The translations under genes and the position numbers were made by a program. 64,000 nucleotides of DNA from Craterilacuibacter sinensis. Its GTDB lineage: Bacteria > Pseudomonadota > Gammaproteobacteria > Burkholderiales > Chromobacteriaceae. The stretch covers positions 1 through 64,000 of the forward strand of contig NZ_WSSB01000013.1 in the NCBI RefSeq assembly GCF_009831765.1, written 5' to 3'. Shown in pieces: positions 19,108 through 33,069 of this stretch. A model generated the notes under the pieces. It saw nothing but the letters and a program-made list of their open reading frames with translations. It did not search any database and was not told the origin of the DNA. The number at the start of each line of letters is the position of its first letter. The stretch's first letter is position 1.

Positions 19108-19121
19108 TAAATATTAATTCA
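19108..19121. promoter_or_regulatory. Candidate ARG box upstream of argF
   Basis: TAAATATTAATTCA matches 13 of 14 positions of the ArgR half-site consensus TGAATwwwwATTCA. It lies 140 bases before argF in an A+T-rich stretch. ArgR boxes normally occur in pairs; a clear second box 3 bases away is not seen, so this is tentative. Confidence 0.45.
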
Positions 19122-19259
19122 AATTCTGGGAGTTGGTCTGCGTGTAAGCAGGAAAACTATCCGGCGCGGGTAAAGCAGGTCTTTAAGTTGTTTGCACATC
19201 ACCCGCCTGCTGTTGCTGGCGGGGTGCTTAGGGCAGTTTTAATCTCAAGGAGTATCAAA

Positions 19260-20267
19260 ATGGCTTTCAATCTGAAACACCGTCACTTTCTGAAAGAGCT
19301 GGACTTCACCCAACGCGAGCTGCAGTACCTGCTCGACCTGGCACGCGACCTGAAACGTGCCAAGTATGCCGGCAACGAAGTACAGCGCCTGACCGGCAAG
19401 AACGTCGCCCTGATTTTTGAGAAGACCTCGACCCGCACCCGTTGCTCGTTCGAAGTGGCTGCCCATGACCAGGGTGCGCATGTGACCTATATCGATCCGA
19501 CCAGCTCGCAGTTGGGCCACAAGGAAAGCATCGCCGACACCGCTCGCGTGCTCAGCCGCTTCTACGACGGTATCGAATTCCGCGGTTTTGCCCAAGATGA
19601 TGTGGAAGAGCTGGCCAAGTATTCCAGTGTTCCGGTCTTCAACGGCCTGACCGATGCCTGGCACCCGACGCAGATGCTGTGCGACGTGATGACCATGACC
19701 GAGAATTGCGACAAGCCGATGTCGCAGATTGCCTACGCCTATGTAGGGGATGCCCACAATAATATGGGCCACTCGCTGATGGTGATTGGCTGCCTGATGG
19801 GGATGGACGTTCGTATTGCCGGTCCCAAGGGTTTGGAACCGGATGCCGATCTGGTCAAGCAGTGCCAGGATATTGCCAAGAAGACTGGTGCCCGCCTGCT
19901 GGTGACCAACGACCCGCAAGCCGCAGTCAAGGGCGCCGACTTTATCCATACCGACGTCTGGGTGTCGATGGGCGAGCCGATGGAGCGCTGGGGCGAGCGC
20001 ATTGCGCTGCTCAAGCCATTCCGCGTCGATAGTGCGCTGATGGCCGCTTCGGGCAACCCGCAGATCAAGCTGATGCACTGTCTGCCGGCCTTCCACAACG
20101 CGAATACCAAGGTAGGCAGGCAGATTGCTGCCCAGTATCCGGAGTTCGCCAATGGTATCGAAGTGACCGACGAAGTGTTTGAAAGCCCGGCCAGCCTGGC
20201 TTTCGAGCAGGCTGAAAACCGTATGCACACCATCAAGGCGATCATGGTCGCGACCATGGGTAGCTAA
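19260..20267 (+). CDS. argF: Ornithine carbamoyltransferase
   Basis: The 335-aa enzyme forms citrulline from ornithine and carbamoyl phosphate. Diagnostic motifs are [15 protein letters not shown] (carbamoyl-phosphate loop), [32 protein letters not shown] and MHCLPAFHN (catalytic Cys, ornithine binding). The long C-terminus ([21 protein letters not shown]) is usual for both anabolic ArgF and catabolic ArcB of this size. With no arcA or arcC nearby and a possible ARG box upstream, the biosynthetic role is preferred. ATG 19260 follows AAGGAG. Confidence 0.93.
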   Translation: MAFNLKHRHFLKELDFTQRELQYLLDLARDLKRAKYAGNEVQRLTGKNVALIFEKTSTRTRCSFEVAAHDQGAHVTYIDPTSSQLGHKESIADTARVLSRFYDGIEFRGFAQDDVEELAKYSSVPVFNGLTDAWHPTQMLCDVMTMTENCDKPMSQIAYAYVGDAHNNMGHSLMVIGCLMGMDVRIAGPKGLEPDADLVKQCQDIAKKTGARLLVTNDPQAAVKGADFIHTDVWVSMGEPMERWGERIALLKPFRVDSALMAASGNPQIKLMHCLPAFHNANTKVGRQIAAQYPEFANGIEVTDEVFESPASLAFEQAENRMHTIKAIMVATMGS

Positions 20268-20686
20268 GCCGCTGGCCGTGTTGCCATTCTGGATGGGATG
20301 GAGGAGGTCTCTCCATGCCATTCGGGGTGGTAGTCCGTCCGCTTGTCCTTGGCTGTGTGTGAAGTGGTATCGCAGTGGGTATGCGTTTGCAACGCGGATT
20401 GTTCTGTCTGTCGTTTTGTGCTGCCGCACCTGGGGTGCGGCTTTGCTCATTGTGGCGTGATGCCAGTGTTGTCAAAGTAGCATCTGGCGGTGGGTAGCAC
20501 AGGGCTGTCAGATTTTTCTATGTAATGACTATCGAGTATTAGGCGCTGTCTGAATATGGCTGTATGATCGGCCGCTTGCGGCGCGGGCAGGGCTGGATGG
20601 GGTATGCTGCACTGCAGCTATATTAGTCGTAATTTGTTGACGTCATTTTAATGGCGTGACTATAATCGGTCGATTTTTCTAAGACG
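20268..20686. other. 419-base gap between argF and atpI
   Basis: I see no convincing gene here. It contains a hairpin GCCGCACC/GGTGCGGC at 20423-20441 with a weak T tail, another small hairpin around 20300-20318 (ATGGAG/CTCCAT), and the atp promoter at its end. A short RNA or a relic of a lost gene is possible. Confidence 0.6.
20637..20666 (+). promoter_or_regulatory. Near-consensus sigma-70 promoter of the atp operon
   Basis: TTGACG (20637-20642) and TATAAT (20661-20666) are 18 bases apart. Transcription would start near 20673, leaving a leader of only about 14-23 bases before atpI. This is the best promoter visible in the window and fits a strongly expressed operon. Confidence 0.75.
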
Positions 20687-21876
<1,190 letters not shown>

Positions 21877-21941
21877 AGAGTTCCTTAGTTTTTTAAACGT
21901 TTCACCAACCATCCTTAGTTTTAGTTTCAGGAGATATCTAA

Positions 21942-22229
<288 letters not shown>

Positions 22230-22281
22230 TCCCTGAACAGGGATAGGTTGTTGCAAGTCATCATTCTGGAGGGAAACAAGC

Positions 22282-22752
22282 GTGGAATTTAACGCAACAC
22301 TACTGGGTCAGGCGATCACGTTCGCCATCCTGGTGTGGTTCACCATGAAGTTTGTTTGGCCTCCGCTTACCAACATGATGGATGAGCGCGCCAGGCGCAT
22401 TGCCGATGGCCTGGCTGCTGCCGAACGTGGCAAGCAGGATCTGGAGGCCGCTGAAAAGCGCGTTGCGGATGAAGTTCGCAAAGCCAAACAGCAGTCGACC
22501 GAAATCATGCTGGCCGCCGAAAAACGTGCCAATCAGATCGTGGAAGAGGCAAAAGACGCTGCACGCGTCGAGGGTGCCAAGCTGGTATCCGATGCCAAGG
22601 CTGAAATCGAGCAGGAAGTGCTGCGTGCCAAGGAGGTTCTGCGCGAGCAGGTTGCCGTCCTCGCCGTAGCCGGTGCAGAGAAGATCCTGCGCCGCGAGAT
22701 CGATCAAGCCAAAAACGCCGATCTGTTGGCCTCCATCAAAGCGGAGTTGTAA
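22282..22752 (+). CDS. atpF: F0F1 ATP synthase subunit b
   Basis: The 156-aa protein has one N-terminal membrane helix (about 6-25, [18 protein letters not shown]) followed by a long charged coiled coil rich in Ala, Glu and Lys, which forms the peripheral stalk as a dimer. The start is GTG at 22282 after a strong GGAGGG site; beginning at MEFNATL matches homologues. Confidence 0.96.
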   Translation: MEFNATLLGQAITFAILVWFTMKFVWPPLTNMMDERARRIADGLAAAERGKQDLEAAEKRVADEVRKAKQQSTEIMLAAEKRANQIVEEAKDAARVEGAKLVSDAKAEIEQEVLRAKEVLREQVAVLAVAGAEKILRREIDQAKNADLLASIKAEL

Positions 22753-22759
22753 TCAGCTC

Positions 22760-23296
22760 ATGGCAGAACTTACTACCGTAGCAAGGCCATATGCCGAAGC
22801 GGTATACAGCCTCGCCGGCGAACAGCAGTCTATGGCCGTCTGGTCAGAGGCTCTTTCCTGGCTGGCTGCCATGGTGAAAACCCCGGGTGTGGCCGAAGTA
22901 ATCACCCACCCGAAACATACCGCACAAGAGGTTGAGGCACTGCTGCTGGACGTGCTCGCCGAGCGTGGCAATGGTGAAGTGAAAAACTTCATCGGCGCGC
23001 TTATCGAAAACGGACGCCTGCTGTTGTTGCCGGAAATCGCCGAACAGTTTGAACTCCTGAAGGCCGAGGCAGAAGGGGTGCTGGATGCAGTGGCAGACAG
23101 CGCCTTCCCCATGACCGACGTCCAGAAGTCCGAACTCACCGACACGCTTTCCAGGAAGTACGGCAAGACCGTACGCCTTGACGTGCGTGTGGACCCCGAG
23201 CTTATCGGTGGTATCCGGGTGTTGATCGGTGATGACGTCATCGACGCTTCCGTTCGCGGCAAACTGCACGCGATGGCGGCAAGCCTCAAGAATTAG
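22760..23296 (+). CDS. atpH: F0F1 ATP synthase subunit delta
   Basis: The 178-aa OSCP/delta subunit begins [15 protein letters not shown], typical of the family, and ends with [26 protein letters not shown]. It joins the top of the alpha3beta3 head to the b dimer. ATG 22760 lies seven bases after the atpF stop; the preceding in-frame codons overlap atpF and are unlikely to be translated. Confidence 0.96.
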   Translation: MAELTTVARPYAEAVYSLAGEQQSMAVWSEALSWLAAMVKTPGVAEVITHPKHTAQEVEALLLDVLAERGNGEVKNFIGALIENGRLLLLPEIAEQFELLKAEAEGVLDAVADSAFPMTDVQKSELTDTLSRKYGKTVRLDVRVDPELIGGIRVLIGDDVIDASVRGKLHAMAASLKN

Positions 23297-23304
23297 GAGA
23301 GATC

Positions 23305-24849
<1,545 letters not shown>

Positions 24850-24885
24850 GCCTTTCGCTAACGCTGTTCAAAGAAAGGTCTAGTT

Positions 24886-25752
24886 ATGGCAGTCGGCAAA
24901 GAGATTCTCACCAAGATCCGCAGCGTGAAAAACACGCAGAAGATCACCCGCGCAATGCAGATGGTGTCGACCTCCAAGATGCGCAAATCGCAGGAACGCA
25001 TGCGTGCTGCGCGTCCCTACGCCGAAAAGGTGCGTGCAGTGATGGCGCACCTTGCCCAGGCCAATGCTGACCTGGAGCACCCGCTGCTTGCCCGTCGCGA
25101 CGAAGTCAAGCGTGCCGGCATTATCCTGATCACCTCGGACAAAGGTCTGTGTGGCGGCTTGAACGTCAACACACTCAAGGCCTTTTACGCCAAGGTGAAG
25201 GATCTGACCGATGCAAACGTCGAAGTCGACGTTTGCGCCCTGGGTCAGAAAGGCCTCGCGGCCTGCCAGCGTACACGCATGAATGTCGTGTCGAGCGCGG
25301 TCCAGCTGGGCGATGTGCCCAAGATGGAAAAACTGATCGGCCCGCTGACGGTGTTGTTCAAGAAATACGCCGCCGGTGAGCTGGATGCGATTTATATCGT
25401 GTATCCGGGCTTCGTGAATACGATGAAACAGGAGCCGGTGTTGGAGCAGTTGCTGCCGCTGACACCGCACTTGATGGTGGTTGAGCATTCGCACTCGTGG
25501 GATTACCTGTACGAGCCGAATGCGCACGACGTCATGGAGTTCCTGGTGCGTCGCTATATCGAGTCGGTGGTGTATCAGGCTGCAGCCGAATCTTCTGCTT
25601 CCGAGCAGGCAGCCCGTATGGTTGCCATGAAGTCGGCCACTGATAACGCCGGTAACGCTATCAAGCAGCTGCAACTTGTGTACAACAAGTCGCGCCAGAC
25701 GGCGATTACCACGGAACTGTCCGAAATCGTAGCCGGTGCCGCCGCAGTTTAA
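24886..25752 (+). CDS. atpG: F0F1 ATP synthase subunit gamma
   Basis: The 288-aa protein begins with the conserved helix KEILTKIRSVKNTQKITRAMQMVSTSKMRK and ends AARMVAMKSATDNAGNAIKQLQLVYNKSRQTAITTELSEIVAGAAA: the two halves form the rotating central coiled coil. ITSDKGLCGGLNVN is the family core motif. Confidence 0.97.
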   Translation: MAVGKEILTKIRSVKNTQKITRAMQMVSTSKMRKSQERMRAARPYAEKVRAVMAHLAQANADLEHPLLARRDEVKRAGIILITSDKGLCGGLNVNTLKAFYAKVKDLTDANVEVDVCALGQKGLAACQRTRMNVVSSAVQLGDVPKMEKLIGPLTVLFKKYAAGELDAIYIVYPGFVNTMKQEPVLEQLLPLTPHLMVVEHSHSWDYLYEPNAHDVMEFLVRRYIESVVYQAAAESSASEQAARMVAMKSATDNAGNAIKQLQLVYNKSRQTAITTELSEIVAGAAAV

Positions 25753-25786
25753 GCGCACAGCGCCTGTAAAAGTTTATTGAGTTTAG

Positions 25787-27190
<1,404 letters not shown>

Positions 27191-27205
27191 TAGAGGAGAC
27201 GGCTC

Positions 27206-27628
27206 ATGGCTACGATGCAGGTGGAAGTGGTCAGCACCGAACAGCTGATTTATTCGGGTGAAGCCGAGTTTCTGGTGGCTCCGGCTGCCGAAGGCGAAAT
27301 CGGTGTCTATCCGCGTCACGTTCCGCTCTTGACCCGTATCAAGCCGGGCGTATTGCGTCTGACGGTACCGGGTAGCAAGGAAGAAGTGCTGGTGGCCGTG
27401 TCGGGTGGCATGATGGAAGTGCAGCCTACACTGGTGACCGTACTGACCGACACCGCGATCCGCGGCGAGGACCTGGACGAAGCGCGTGCAAACGAAGCGA
27501 AGCGTGTAGCCGAAGAGGCTATCCGCAAGTCCGGCGACGATATGGACACAGCCAAGGCGCAAGCCGCGCTGGCAGTGGCCATCGCCGAACTCAAGACGCT
27601 CGACTACCTGAGGAAGCGCGTCCGCTAA
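27206..27628 (+). CDS. atpC: F0F1 ATP synthase subunit epsilon
   Basis: The 140-aa protein has an N-terminal beta sandwich (MQVEVVSTEQLIYSGEAEFLVAPA, GEIGVYPRHVPLLTRIKPG) and a C-terminal helical hairpin (EARANEAKRVAEEAIR, AQAALAVAIAELKTLDYLRK) that can inhibit ATP hydrolysis. It is the last gene of the atp operon and is followed by a terminator. Confidence 0.97.
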   Translation: MATMQVEVVSTEQLIYSGEAEFLVAPAAEGEIGVYPRHVPLLTRIKPGVLRLTVPGSKEEVLVAVSGGMMEVQPTLVTVLTDTAIRGEDLDEARANEAKRVAEEAIRKSGDDMDTAKAQAALAVAIAELKTLDYLRKRVR

Positions 27629-27657
27629 GGATGTGCCGATTTTGGTGTATATTCGAA

Positions 27658-27686
27658 GGCTGCCACGATAAGTGGCAGCCTTTTTC
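27658..27686 (+). terminator. Terminator of the atp operon
   Basis: GGCTGCCAC and GTGGCAGCC form a perfect 9-base-pair stem followed by TTTTTCTTT. It separates atpC from glmU. Confidence 0.9.
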
Positions 27687-27711
27687 TTTATCTGCCGAAT
27701 ACAAAATTCAT

Positions 27712-29076
27712 ATGAACCTTTTGAGCGTCGCCATTCTCGCTGCCGGCAAGGGCAAGCGCATGTATTCCCGTCTTCCCAAAGTGCTGCACAAGATCGGTGG
27801 TGCACCCATGCTGTCGCGCGTGGTCGCGACCGCCCGCACGCTCAAGCCTGCCAAGCTGGTCATTGTTTACGGCCATGGTGGCGAACAGGTGCGCGAGACG
27901 CTGCGTGATGCCGATCTGGGCTGGGCTTTGCAGGCCGAGCAACTGGGCACCGGCCATGCGCTGAAAATGGCGCTGTCCGAACTGCCGGCCGATGGTCACA
28001 CCCTTGTGCTGTATGGCGATGTGCCGCTGACCCGTGCCGATACCCTGAGCGAGCTGGTGGCTTTGGCCGGTGACGAAGTCGCGCTGCTGACCGATACCCT
28101 GGCCAACCCGTCCGGCTACGGCCGCATCGTGCGCGGGAGCGACGGCGCGATTGCCGCTATTGTCGAAGACAAGGATTGCAGCGCCGAGCAGCGTGAGATT
28201 ACCGAGATCAATACCGGCATGCTGGTGCTGCCGAACAGGCATCTGGCACGCTGGCTGGAAGAACTGAAAAACGGCAATGCCCAGGGCGAGTATTACCTGA
28301 CCGACGTGATCGCACTGGCGGTGCGCGATGGCGTGCGCGTGCACGGCATGAAGGTTGCCGACAGCTGGCAGGCCGCCGGCGTCAATAACAAGGTGCAGCT
28401 GGCCGAGCTCGAGCGCATCCTGCAGCTGAATCAGGCGCATGAATTGCTGGTGAACGGGGTCGGCTTGGCCGACCCTGCGCGTATCGATATTCGCGGCACG
28501 CTGAGCCATGGTCAGGACGTGCTGATCGACGTCGGCTGCGTATTCGAGGGACAGGTCGAGCTGGGCGAGGGTGTCGAGATCGGCGCCTATTGCGTGCTGA
28601 AAAACGTCAGGGTCGCTGCCGGCAGCAAAATCGCACCGTATTCTCATCTGGAAGATGCAGTCGTGGGCGAAGCCTGCCGTATCGGCCCTTATGCGCGCCT
28701 GCGCCCGGGCGCCGAACTGGCGGCGCATGTCCATGTCGGCAACTTTGTCGAAATCAAGAAAAGCGTGGTGGGCGAAGGCTCCAAGGTCAATCACCTCAGC
28801 TATATCGGCGACACCGATATCGGCAGTCAGGTCAATGTCGGCGCCGGCACCGTCACCTGCAACTACGACGGGGTGAACAAGTTCCGCACCGTCATCGGCG
28901 ACAATGTCTTTGTCGGCTCCGGTTCCATGCTGGTGGCACCGGTGACGCTGGAAGCGGGCGCGACCATTGCGGCTGGTTCGGTGATCAGTAAAACAGCACC
29001 GGCCGGCCAGTTGACGGTGGCGCGTGCCCGCCAGACCAGTATTCCCGGCTGGAAGCGGCCGCAGAAAAAATCCTGA
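27712..29076 (+). CDS. glmU: Bifunctional UDP-N-acetylglucosamine pyrophosphorylase / glucosamine-1-phosphate acetyltransferase
   Basis: GlmU makes UDP-GlcNAc for peptidoglycan and LPS. Residues 1-230 form the uridylyltransferase (VAILAAGKGKRMYSRLPKVLHKIGG, QLGTGHAL, YGDVPL, INTGMLV); residues 250-454 form the left-handed beta-helix acetyltransferase (catalytic His region AAHVHVGNFVEIKKS, YIGDTDIG, NYDGVNKFRT). Length 454 is standard. ATG 27712 is the first codon of the family N-terminus; it lies beyond the atp terminator. Confidence 0.97.
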   Translation: MNLLSVAILAAGKGKRMYSRLPKVLHKIGGAPMLSRVVATARTLKPAKLVIVYGHGGEQVRETLRDADLGWALQAEQLGTGHALKMALSELPADGHTLVLYGDVPLTRADTLSELVALAGDEVALLTDTLANPSGYGRIVRGSDGAIAAIVEDKDCSAEQREITEINTGMLVLPNRHLARWLEELKNGNAQGEYYLTDVIALAVRDGVRVHGMKVADSWQAAGVNNKVQLAELERILQLNQAHELLVNGVGLADPARIDIRGTLSHGQDVLIDVGCVFEGQVELGEGVEIGAYCVLKNVRVAAGSKIAPYSHLEDAVVGEACRIGPYARLRPGAELAAHVHVGNFVEIKKSVVGEGSKVNHLSYIGDTDIGSQVNVGAGTVTCNYDGVNKFRTVIGDNVFVGSGSMLVAPVTLEAGATIAAGSVISKTAPAGQLTVARARQTSIPGWKRPQKKS

Positions 29077-29221
29077 TAGATAGTTTTTCCGGCTTCTGCT
29101 CACGCCTTGCCCTGCGGCAAGGCGTTTTCTTTTTGCATCTCACCTGCTTGCTGTGCGCCTTTCTTGCCCTGCCCGGCATGCTGCTGCTATAGTCGCAAAA
29201 CTTTCGAAACGAAATTTAGCC

Positions 29222-30007
29222 ATGACCAAACGAAACACCCAGCAACGGCGGCACGCCATTGTGGCACTGGTGCAGGAACGTGGTGAAATCAGCGTGGACG
29301 AGCTGACGCAGTGTTTCTCCACCTCGGAAGTCACCATACGCAAGGATCTGGCTTTGCTGGAGACGGGTGGGCTGTTATTGCGTCGCTATGGTGGAGCTGT
29401 ATCCTTGCCGGCGGAAATGGTCGGCATCGAGCCGCTAAAAGTTTCGGCACGAAAGCTGGCCATCGCCAGCGCTGCGGCCGGGTGCATACGCGACCATAAT
29501 CGCATCATCATCGATAGCGGCACCACCACCAGCGCCATGATTCCCCTGCTTGGCAACAAGCGCGGCTTAGTGGTGATGACCAATTCGCTGAATGTGGCCG
29601 GTGCGCTATGCGAGCTGGAGAACGAGCCGACGCTATTGATGACTGGCGGCACCTGGGACCCGCATTCGGAGTCCTTCCAGGGGCAGGTGGCTGAGCAGGT
29701 GCTGCGCTCTTACGATTTTGACCAATTGTTTATCGGCGCCGACGGCATCGATCTGGAACGCGGCACCACCACCTTCAATGAACTGGTGGGCTTGTCGCGG
29801 GTGATGGCCGAGGTCGCGCGCGAAGTGGTGGTGATGGTCGAGTCGGACAAGATAGGCCGGCGTATTCCCAATCTGGAGCTGCCGTGGGCACGCATCCGGA
29901 CGCTGGTGACCGACGACGCGTTGTCGCCGGCGGCAAGGGACATGATTCAGGCCAAAGGGGTGACGCTGATCTGCGCGCCATGGCCTGCGGATTCTTCAAG
30001 GAGATAA
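29222..30007 (+). CDS. DeoR-family regulator between glmU and glmS (GlmR-like)
   Basis: The 261-aa protein has a DeoR N-terminal winged HTH (about 6-60: [50 protein letters not shown]) and a sugar-phosphate-sensing domain ([38 protein letters not shown]). Pseudomonas has a similarly placed regulator of glm genes, so it may sense an amino-sugar phosphate and adjust glmS. The glmS ATG follows its stop after two bases and uses an AGGAG located inside its last codons, so the two are co-transcribed. Confidence 0.85.
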   Translation: MTKRNTQQRRHAIVALVQERGEISVDELTQCFSTSEVTIRKDLALLETGGLLLRRYGGAVSLPAEMVGIEPLKVSARKLAIASAAAGCIRDHNRIIIDSGTTTSAMIPLLGNKRGLVVMTNSLNVAGALCELENEPTLLMTGGTWDPHSESFQGQVAEQVLRSYDFDQLFIGADGIDLERGTTTFNELVGLSRVMAEVAREVVVMVESDKIGRRIPNLELPWARIRTLVTDDALSPAARDMIQAKGVTLICAPWPADSSRR

Positions 30008-30009
30008 AT

Positions 30010-31839
30010 ATGTGTGGAATTGTTGGCGCTATTGCCTCGCGTAATGTAGTTCCGGTTTTGGTCGAGGGCCTGAAACGTCTCGAGTATCGTGGTTATGACT
30101 CGGCCGGCATTGCCGTATTGGCCGGCGACAAGATCCGCCGTGTGCGCCGTGTCGGCCGGGTGGCCGAGATGGAAAACGCAGCCATGGCCGAAGATCTGAC
30201 CGGCCAGGTCGGCATCGGCCACACCCGCTGGGCGACCCATGGCGGCGTCACCGAGCCCAATGCCCACCCGCATGTCTCCGGCGAGCTGATCGCCGTCGTG
30301 CATAACGGCATTATCGAGAACCATGAAGCCAAACGCGCCGAGTTGAGAGACGCCGGCTATACCTTCAGCTCGCAGACCGATACCGAAGTGATTGCCCATC
30401 TGGTACATCACTACTACCAGCAGGAGCGCAACCTGTTTGCTGCGGTCAAGCATGCGGTGCGCGAGCTGACCGGCGCCTACGCCATCGGAGTGATCGCGCT
30501 GGACCGTCCGGACGAACTGGTGTGCGCGCGCATGGGCTGCCCGCTCTTGGTCGGCCTGGGCGAGGGTGAAAACTTCATCGCCTCCGATGTGTCCGCCATT
30601 TTGTCGGCCACACGCCGGGTGATCTTCCTGGAAGAAGGCGATATCGGCCTGCTGACCCGTGACAGCGTGATGCTGACCGACAAGGATGATCAGCCGGTCG
30701 AGCGCGCCATCCATGTATCCGATGTCTCGCTGGCCTCGCTGGAACTGGGTCCGTACAGCCACTTCATGCAGAAAGAAATCCACGAGCAGCCCAAGGCGAT
30801 TGCCGACACGCTGGAAAACCTGCTGGACAGCGGCTTTGTGCCCGAGCTGTTTGGCGCGCAGGCCGCCGACGTATTGAGCCGTGTGCGCGGAGTGAAGATT
30901 CTTGCCTGCGGCACCAGCTATTACGCCGGCCTGACCGCCAAATACTGGATAGAAGCCATGGCCGGCATCCAGTGCGATGTGGAGATCGCCAGCGAATACC
31001 GCTACCGGGCGGCCTGGGCCGACCCCGAGCATCTGGTAGTCACCATTTCTCAGTCGGGCGAGACGCTGGACACCATGGAGGCGCTGAAATACGCGCGCGA
31101 ACTGGGCCACAAGTGGGCGCTGTCCATCTGCAATGTGCGCGAGAGCGCCATTCCGCGCGCCTCCGATCTGGTGTTCTACACCCGCGCCGGTGCCGAAATC
31201 GGTGTGGCTTCGACCAAGGCATTCACCACCCAGCTGGTCGCGCTGTTTACCCTCGCTGCGACCCTGGCCAAGCTGCGCGGCAAGCTGGGTGACGCGGACG
31301 AGGCGCGCCTGATCGATGAGCTGCGTCATCTGCCGGGCTCGGTGCAACATGCGCTTAATCTCGAGCCGCAGATCAAAGCCTGGGCCGACCGTTTTGCCGC
31401 CAAGAATGATGCCCTGTTCCTCGGGCGCGGCCTGCACTACCCGATCGCACTGGAAGGCGCGCTTAAGCTGAAAGAAATCACCTATATCCACGCCGAAGCC
31501 TATCCGGCTGGCGAGCTCAAGCATGGCCCGCTGGCGCTGGTGGATGAAAACATGCCGGTGGTGGTGATTGCGCCTAACGACAGCCTGCTCGAGAAGGTCA
31601 AGTCGAACATGCAGGAAGTCTCGGCCCGTGGCGGCGAGCTGTTCGTGTTTGCCGATCTGGACAGCCATTTCGAAGACAGCCCGGGCGTGCATGTGATCCG
31701 CACCCCGCGCCATTCCGGCGTATTGTCGCCCATCGTGCACACCATCCCGGTGCAGATGCTGTCCTATCATGTGGCCCTGGCGCGTGGTACCGACGTTGAT
31801 AAACCGCGTAACCTGGCCAAGTCGGTCACTGTTGAGTAA
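30010..31839 (+). CDS. glmS: Glutamine-fructose-6-phosphate aminotransferase (isomerizing)
   Basis: The 609-aa enzyme makes glucosamine 6-phosphate. Cys1 after Met removal (MCGIVGA) is the glutaminase nucleophile; [18 protein letters not shown] and SSQTDTEV build the N-terminal Ntn domain. Two SIS domains follow ([38 protein letters not shown]) and the C-terminal [13 protein letters not shown] closes both sites. It completes the glmU-regulator-glmS set that feeds cell-wall synthesis. Confidence 0.98.
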   Translation: MCGIVGAIASRNVVPVLVEGLKRLEYRGYDSAGIAVLAGDKIRRVRRVGRVAEMENAAMAEDLTGQVGIGHTRWATHGGVTEPNAHPHVSGELIAVVHNGIIENHEAKRAELRDAGYTFSSQTDTEVIAHLVHHYYQQERNLFAAVKHAVRELTGAYAIGVIALDRPDELVCARMGCPLLVGLGEGENFIASDVSAILSATRRVIFLEEGDIGLLTRDSVMLTDKDDQPVERAIHVSDVSLASLELGPYSHFMQKEIHEQPKAIADTLENLLDSGFVPELFGAQAADVLSRVRGVKILACGTSYYAGLTAKYWIEAMAGIQCDVEIASEYRYRAAWADPEHLVVTISQSGETLDTMEALKYARELGHKWALSICNVRESAIPRASDLVFYTRAGAEIGVASTKAFTTQLVALFTLAATLAKLRGKLGDADEARLIDELRHLPGSVQHALNLEPQIKAWADRFAAKNDALFLGRGLHYPIALEGALKLKEITYIHAEAYPAGELKHGPLALVDENMPVVVIAPNDSLLEKVKSNMQEVSARGGELFVFADLDSHFEDSPGVHVIRTPRHSGVLSPIVHTIPVQMLSYHVALARGTDVDKPRNLAKSVTVE

Positions 31840-31866
31840 GGCGTCAGCGTCGTGCTGATGGAAACG
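31790..31866 (+). other. attTn7 site at the glmS 3' end, apparently unoccupied
   Basis: The last codons of glmS (ACCTGGCCAAGTCGG region) keep the well conserved sequence recognised by the Tn7 protein TnsD. The normal insertion point, about 25 bases after the stop codon (near 31864), falls at the foot of the glmS terminator and is followed at once by ordinary chromosomal genes, so no Tn7-like element is present. Confidence 0.6.
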
Positions 31867-31892
31867 GGGCACCTGAGGGTGCCCCGTTTTAT
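31862..31892 (+). terminator. Terminator after glmS
   Basis: AAACGGGGCACC and GGTGCCCCGTTTT pair perfectly over a TGAG loop and end in TTTTATCTT, 23 bases after the glmS stop. Confidence 0.88.
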
Positions 31893-31972
31893 CTTGTGGC
31901 TGGCAGAAATACGGTTTCGTGTGGCAGATGTGCTTCACTGAAGGCATCGCAAATGCGATGGAGGATGATGAT

Positions 31973-33004
31973 ATGCACAGTCTGTTCTCTTGCCGCCTGA
32001 CGGTGCTGGCGCTGGCTTTGGCCTGTGCCGGCGCACAGGCGCAGGTGTTCGATCTGCCGGAAAACGGCGACACCGTGGTGGGTGCGCCGCAAGCGGTTAC
32101 GGTCGAGGCCGAGGGCAATACCTTGCTGGATCTGGCGCGCCACTACGGCACCGGTTTTATGGAAATGACCGAGGCCAATCCCGCTGTCGATATGTGGACG
32201 CCGGAGGCGCATGCGAGGGTGGTCGTGCCCACGCAGTATGTGTTGCCGCCCAAGCCGTGGCAGGGGGTGGTGGTGAATATTCCGCAGCGGCGGCTGTTCT
32301 ATTTTTTACCGCCGAAAAAGGGTCAGCCGCGTCAGGTGTATACCGTGCCGCTGGGTATTGCGCGTGAAGGCTGGTCGACCCCGTTGGGGGAGACGCGGCT
32401 GGTGGCCAAGATTCAGGATCCGGGCTGGACGCCACCTGACAGCATCAAGGCCGAACATTTTGAGCGTGATGGTGAAGTCCTGCCCAACTATGTGCCGCCG
32501 GGCGAGGATAACCCGATGGGGATGCTGGCCTTTCAGACCGGCTTCAAGAGCATTTTCATTCACGGCACCAACAAGCCATGGGGCTTGGGCACGCGCGCAA
32601 GTCACGGCTGTCTGCATCTGTATCCGGAGAATGCTGCCGAGCTGATGAAACTGTTGCCGCGTGGCGTGCCTATCCGCATCATCAACCAGCCACTGATGGC
32701 CGGGGTGCTGGATGGCAAGCCGGTGCTGGTTTCTTACCCCGTGGTTGGAGAGTACGAGCAGGCAGCGCCGGATAGGGAGCAGGCGCAAGCGTTGCTGGAT
32801 GCCTTGCCGGACAAGGGGGGCCGCGATGTGGACTGGCAGCGGGTCGATGCGGTGCTGGCCAAACCGACCGTCTTGCCTCTGGCGGTCAGCCCCGGAGCCC
32901 CCACCTCTGGCGAGATCATCGAGAGCCTGCCGGTGCAAGCCTATACCGAGCCACCTTATGGCGAGGATGCCAACAAAGCCAGAGTGCCCTTACGCAAGCA
33001 GTGA
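31973..33004 (+). CDS. L,D-transpeptidase (YbiS/ErfK type) with LysM-like N-terminus
   Basis: The 343-aa exported protein has a signal peptide (about 1-22, ending AQA), a short LysM-like region (NTLLDLARHYGTGFMEMTEANP), and a YkuD domain with catalytic motif HGTNKPWGLGTRASHGC. Such enzymes form 3-3 crosslinks or attach lipoproteins to peptidoglycan; YbiS/ErfK/YcfS of E. coli link Lpp. The arrangement LysM plus YkuD plus a C-terminal extension (to about 343) resembles that subgroup. The start at 31973 follows GGAGG; the ATG at 31958 is inside that site. The convergent neighbour encodes an Lpp-like protein. Confidence 0.88.
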   Translation: MHSLFSCRLTVLALALACAGAQAQVFDLPENGDTVVGAPQAVTVEAEGNTLLDLARHYGTGFMEMTEANPAVDMWTPEAHARVVVPTQYVLPPKPWQGVVVNIPQRRLFYFLPPKKGQPRQVYTVPLGIAREGWSTPLGETRLVAKIQDPGWTPPDSIKAEHFERDGEVLPNYVPPGEDNPMGMLAFQTGFKSIFIHGTNKPWGLGTRASHGCLHLYPENAAELMKLLPRGVPIRIINQPLMAGVLDGKPVLVSYPVVGEYEQAAPDREQAQALLDALPDKGGRDVDWQRVDAVLAKPTVLPLAVSPGAPTSGEIIESLPVQAYTEPPYGEDANKARVPLRKQ

Positions 33005-33028
33005 CGCGCTTGCGTGGGCAGAATAAAT

Positions 33029-33056
33029 AAGAGCCGCAGCGAGCGGCTCTTTTGGT
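33029..33056. terminator. Terminator between the L,D-transpeptidase and Lpp-like genes
   Basis: AAGAGCCGC and GCGGCTCTT pair over an AGCGA loop with T or A residues on each side, so it can serve the two convergent genes. Confidence 0.75.
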
Positions 33057-33069
33057 TTGTGGCGCAGCC

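Noticed and set aside
15310-20686. parS partition site near parAB
   Set aside because: No good TGTTNCACGTGNAACA-type palindrome was found by eye; it may lie outside the window.
30000-30010. glmS ribozyme or leader riboswitch
   Set aside because: glmS starts two bases after the regulator stop, so there is no leader that could hold a ribozyme; this ribozyme is also a Gram-positive feature.
29947-32118. Open frames of over 700 codons antisense to glmS and to cstA (36708-38855)
   Set aside because: Both lie wholly opposite well-identified genes and carry no recognisable domain; they mirror the codon pattern of the real genes.
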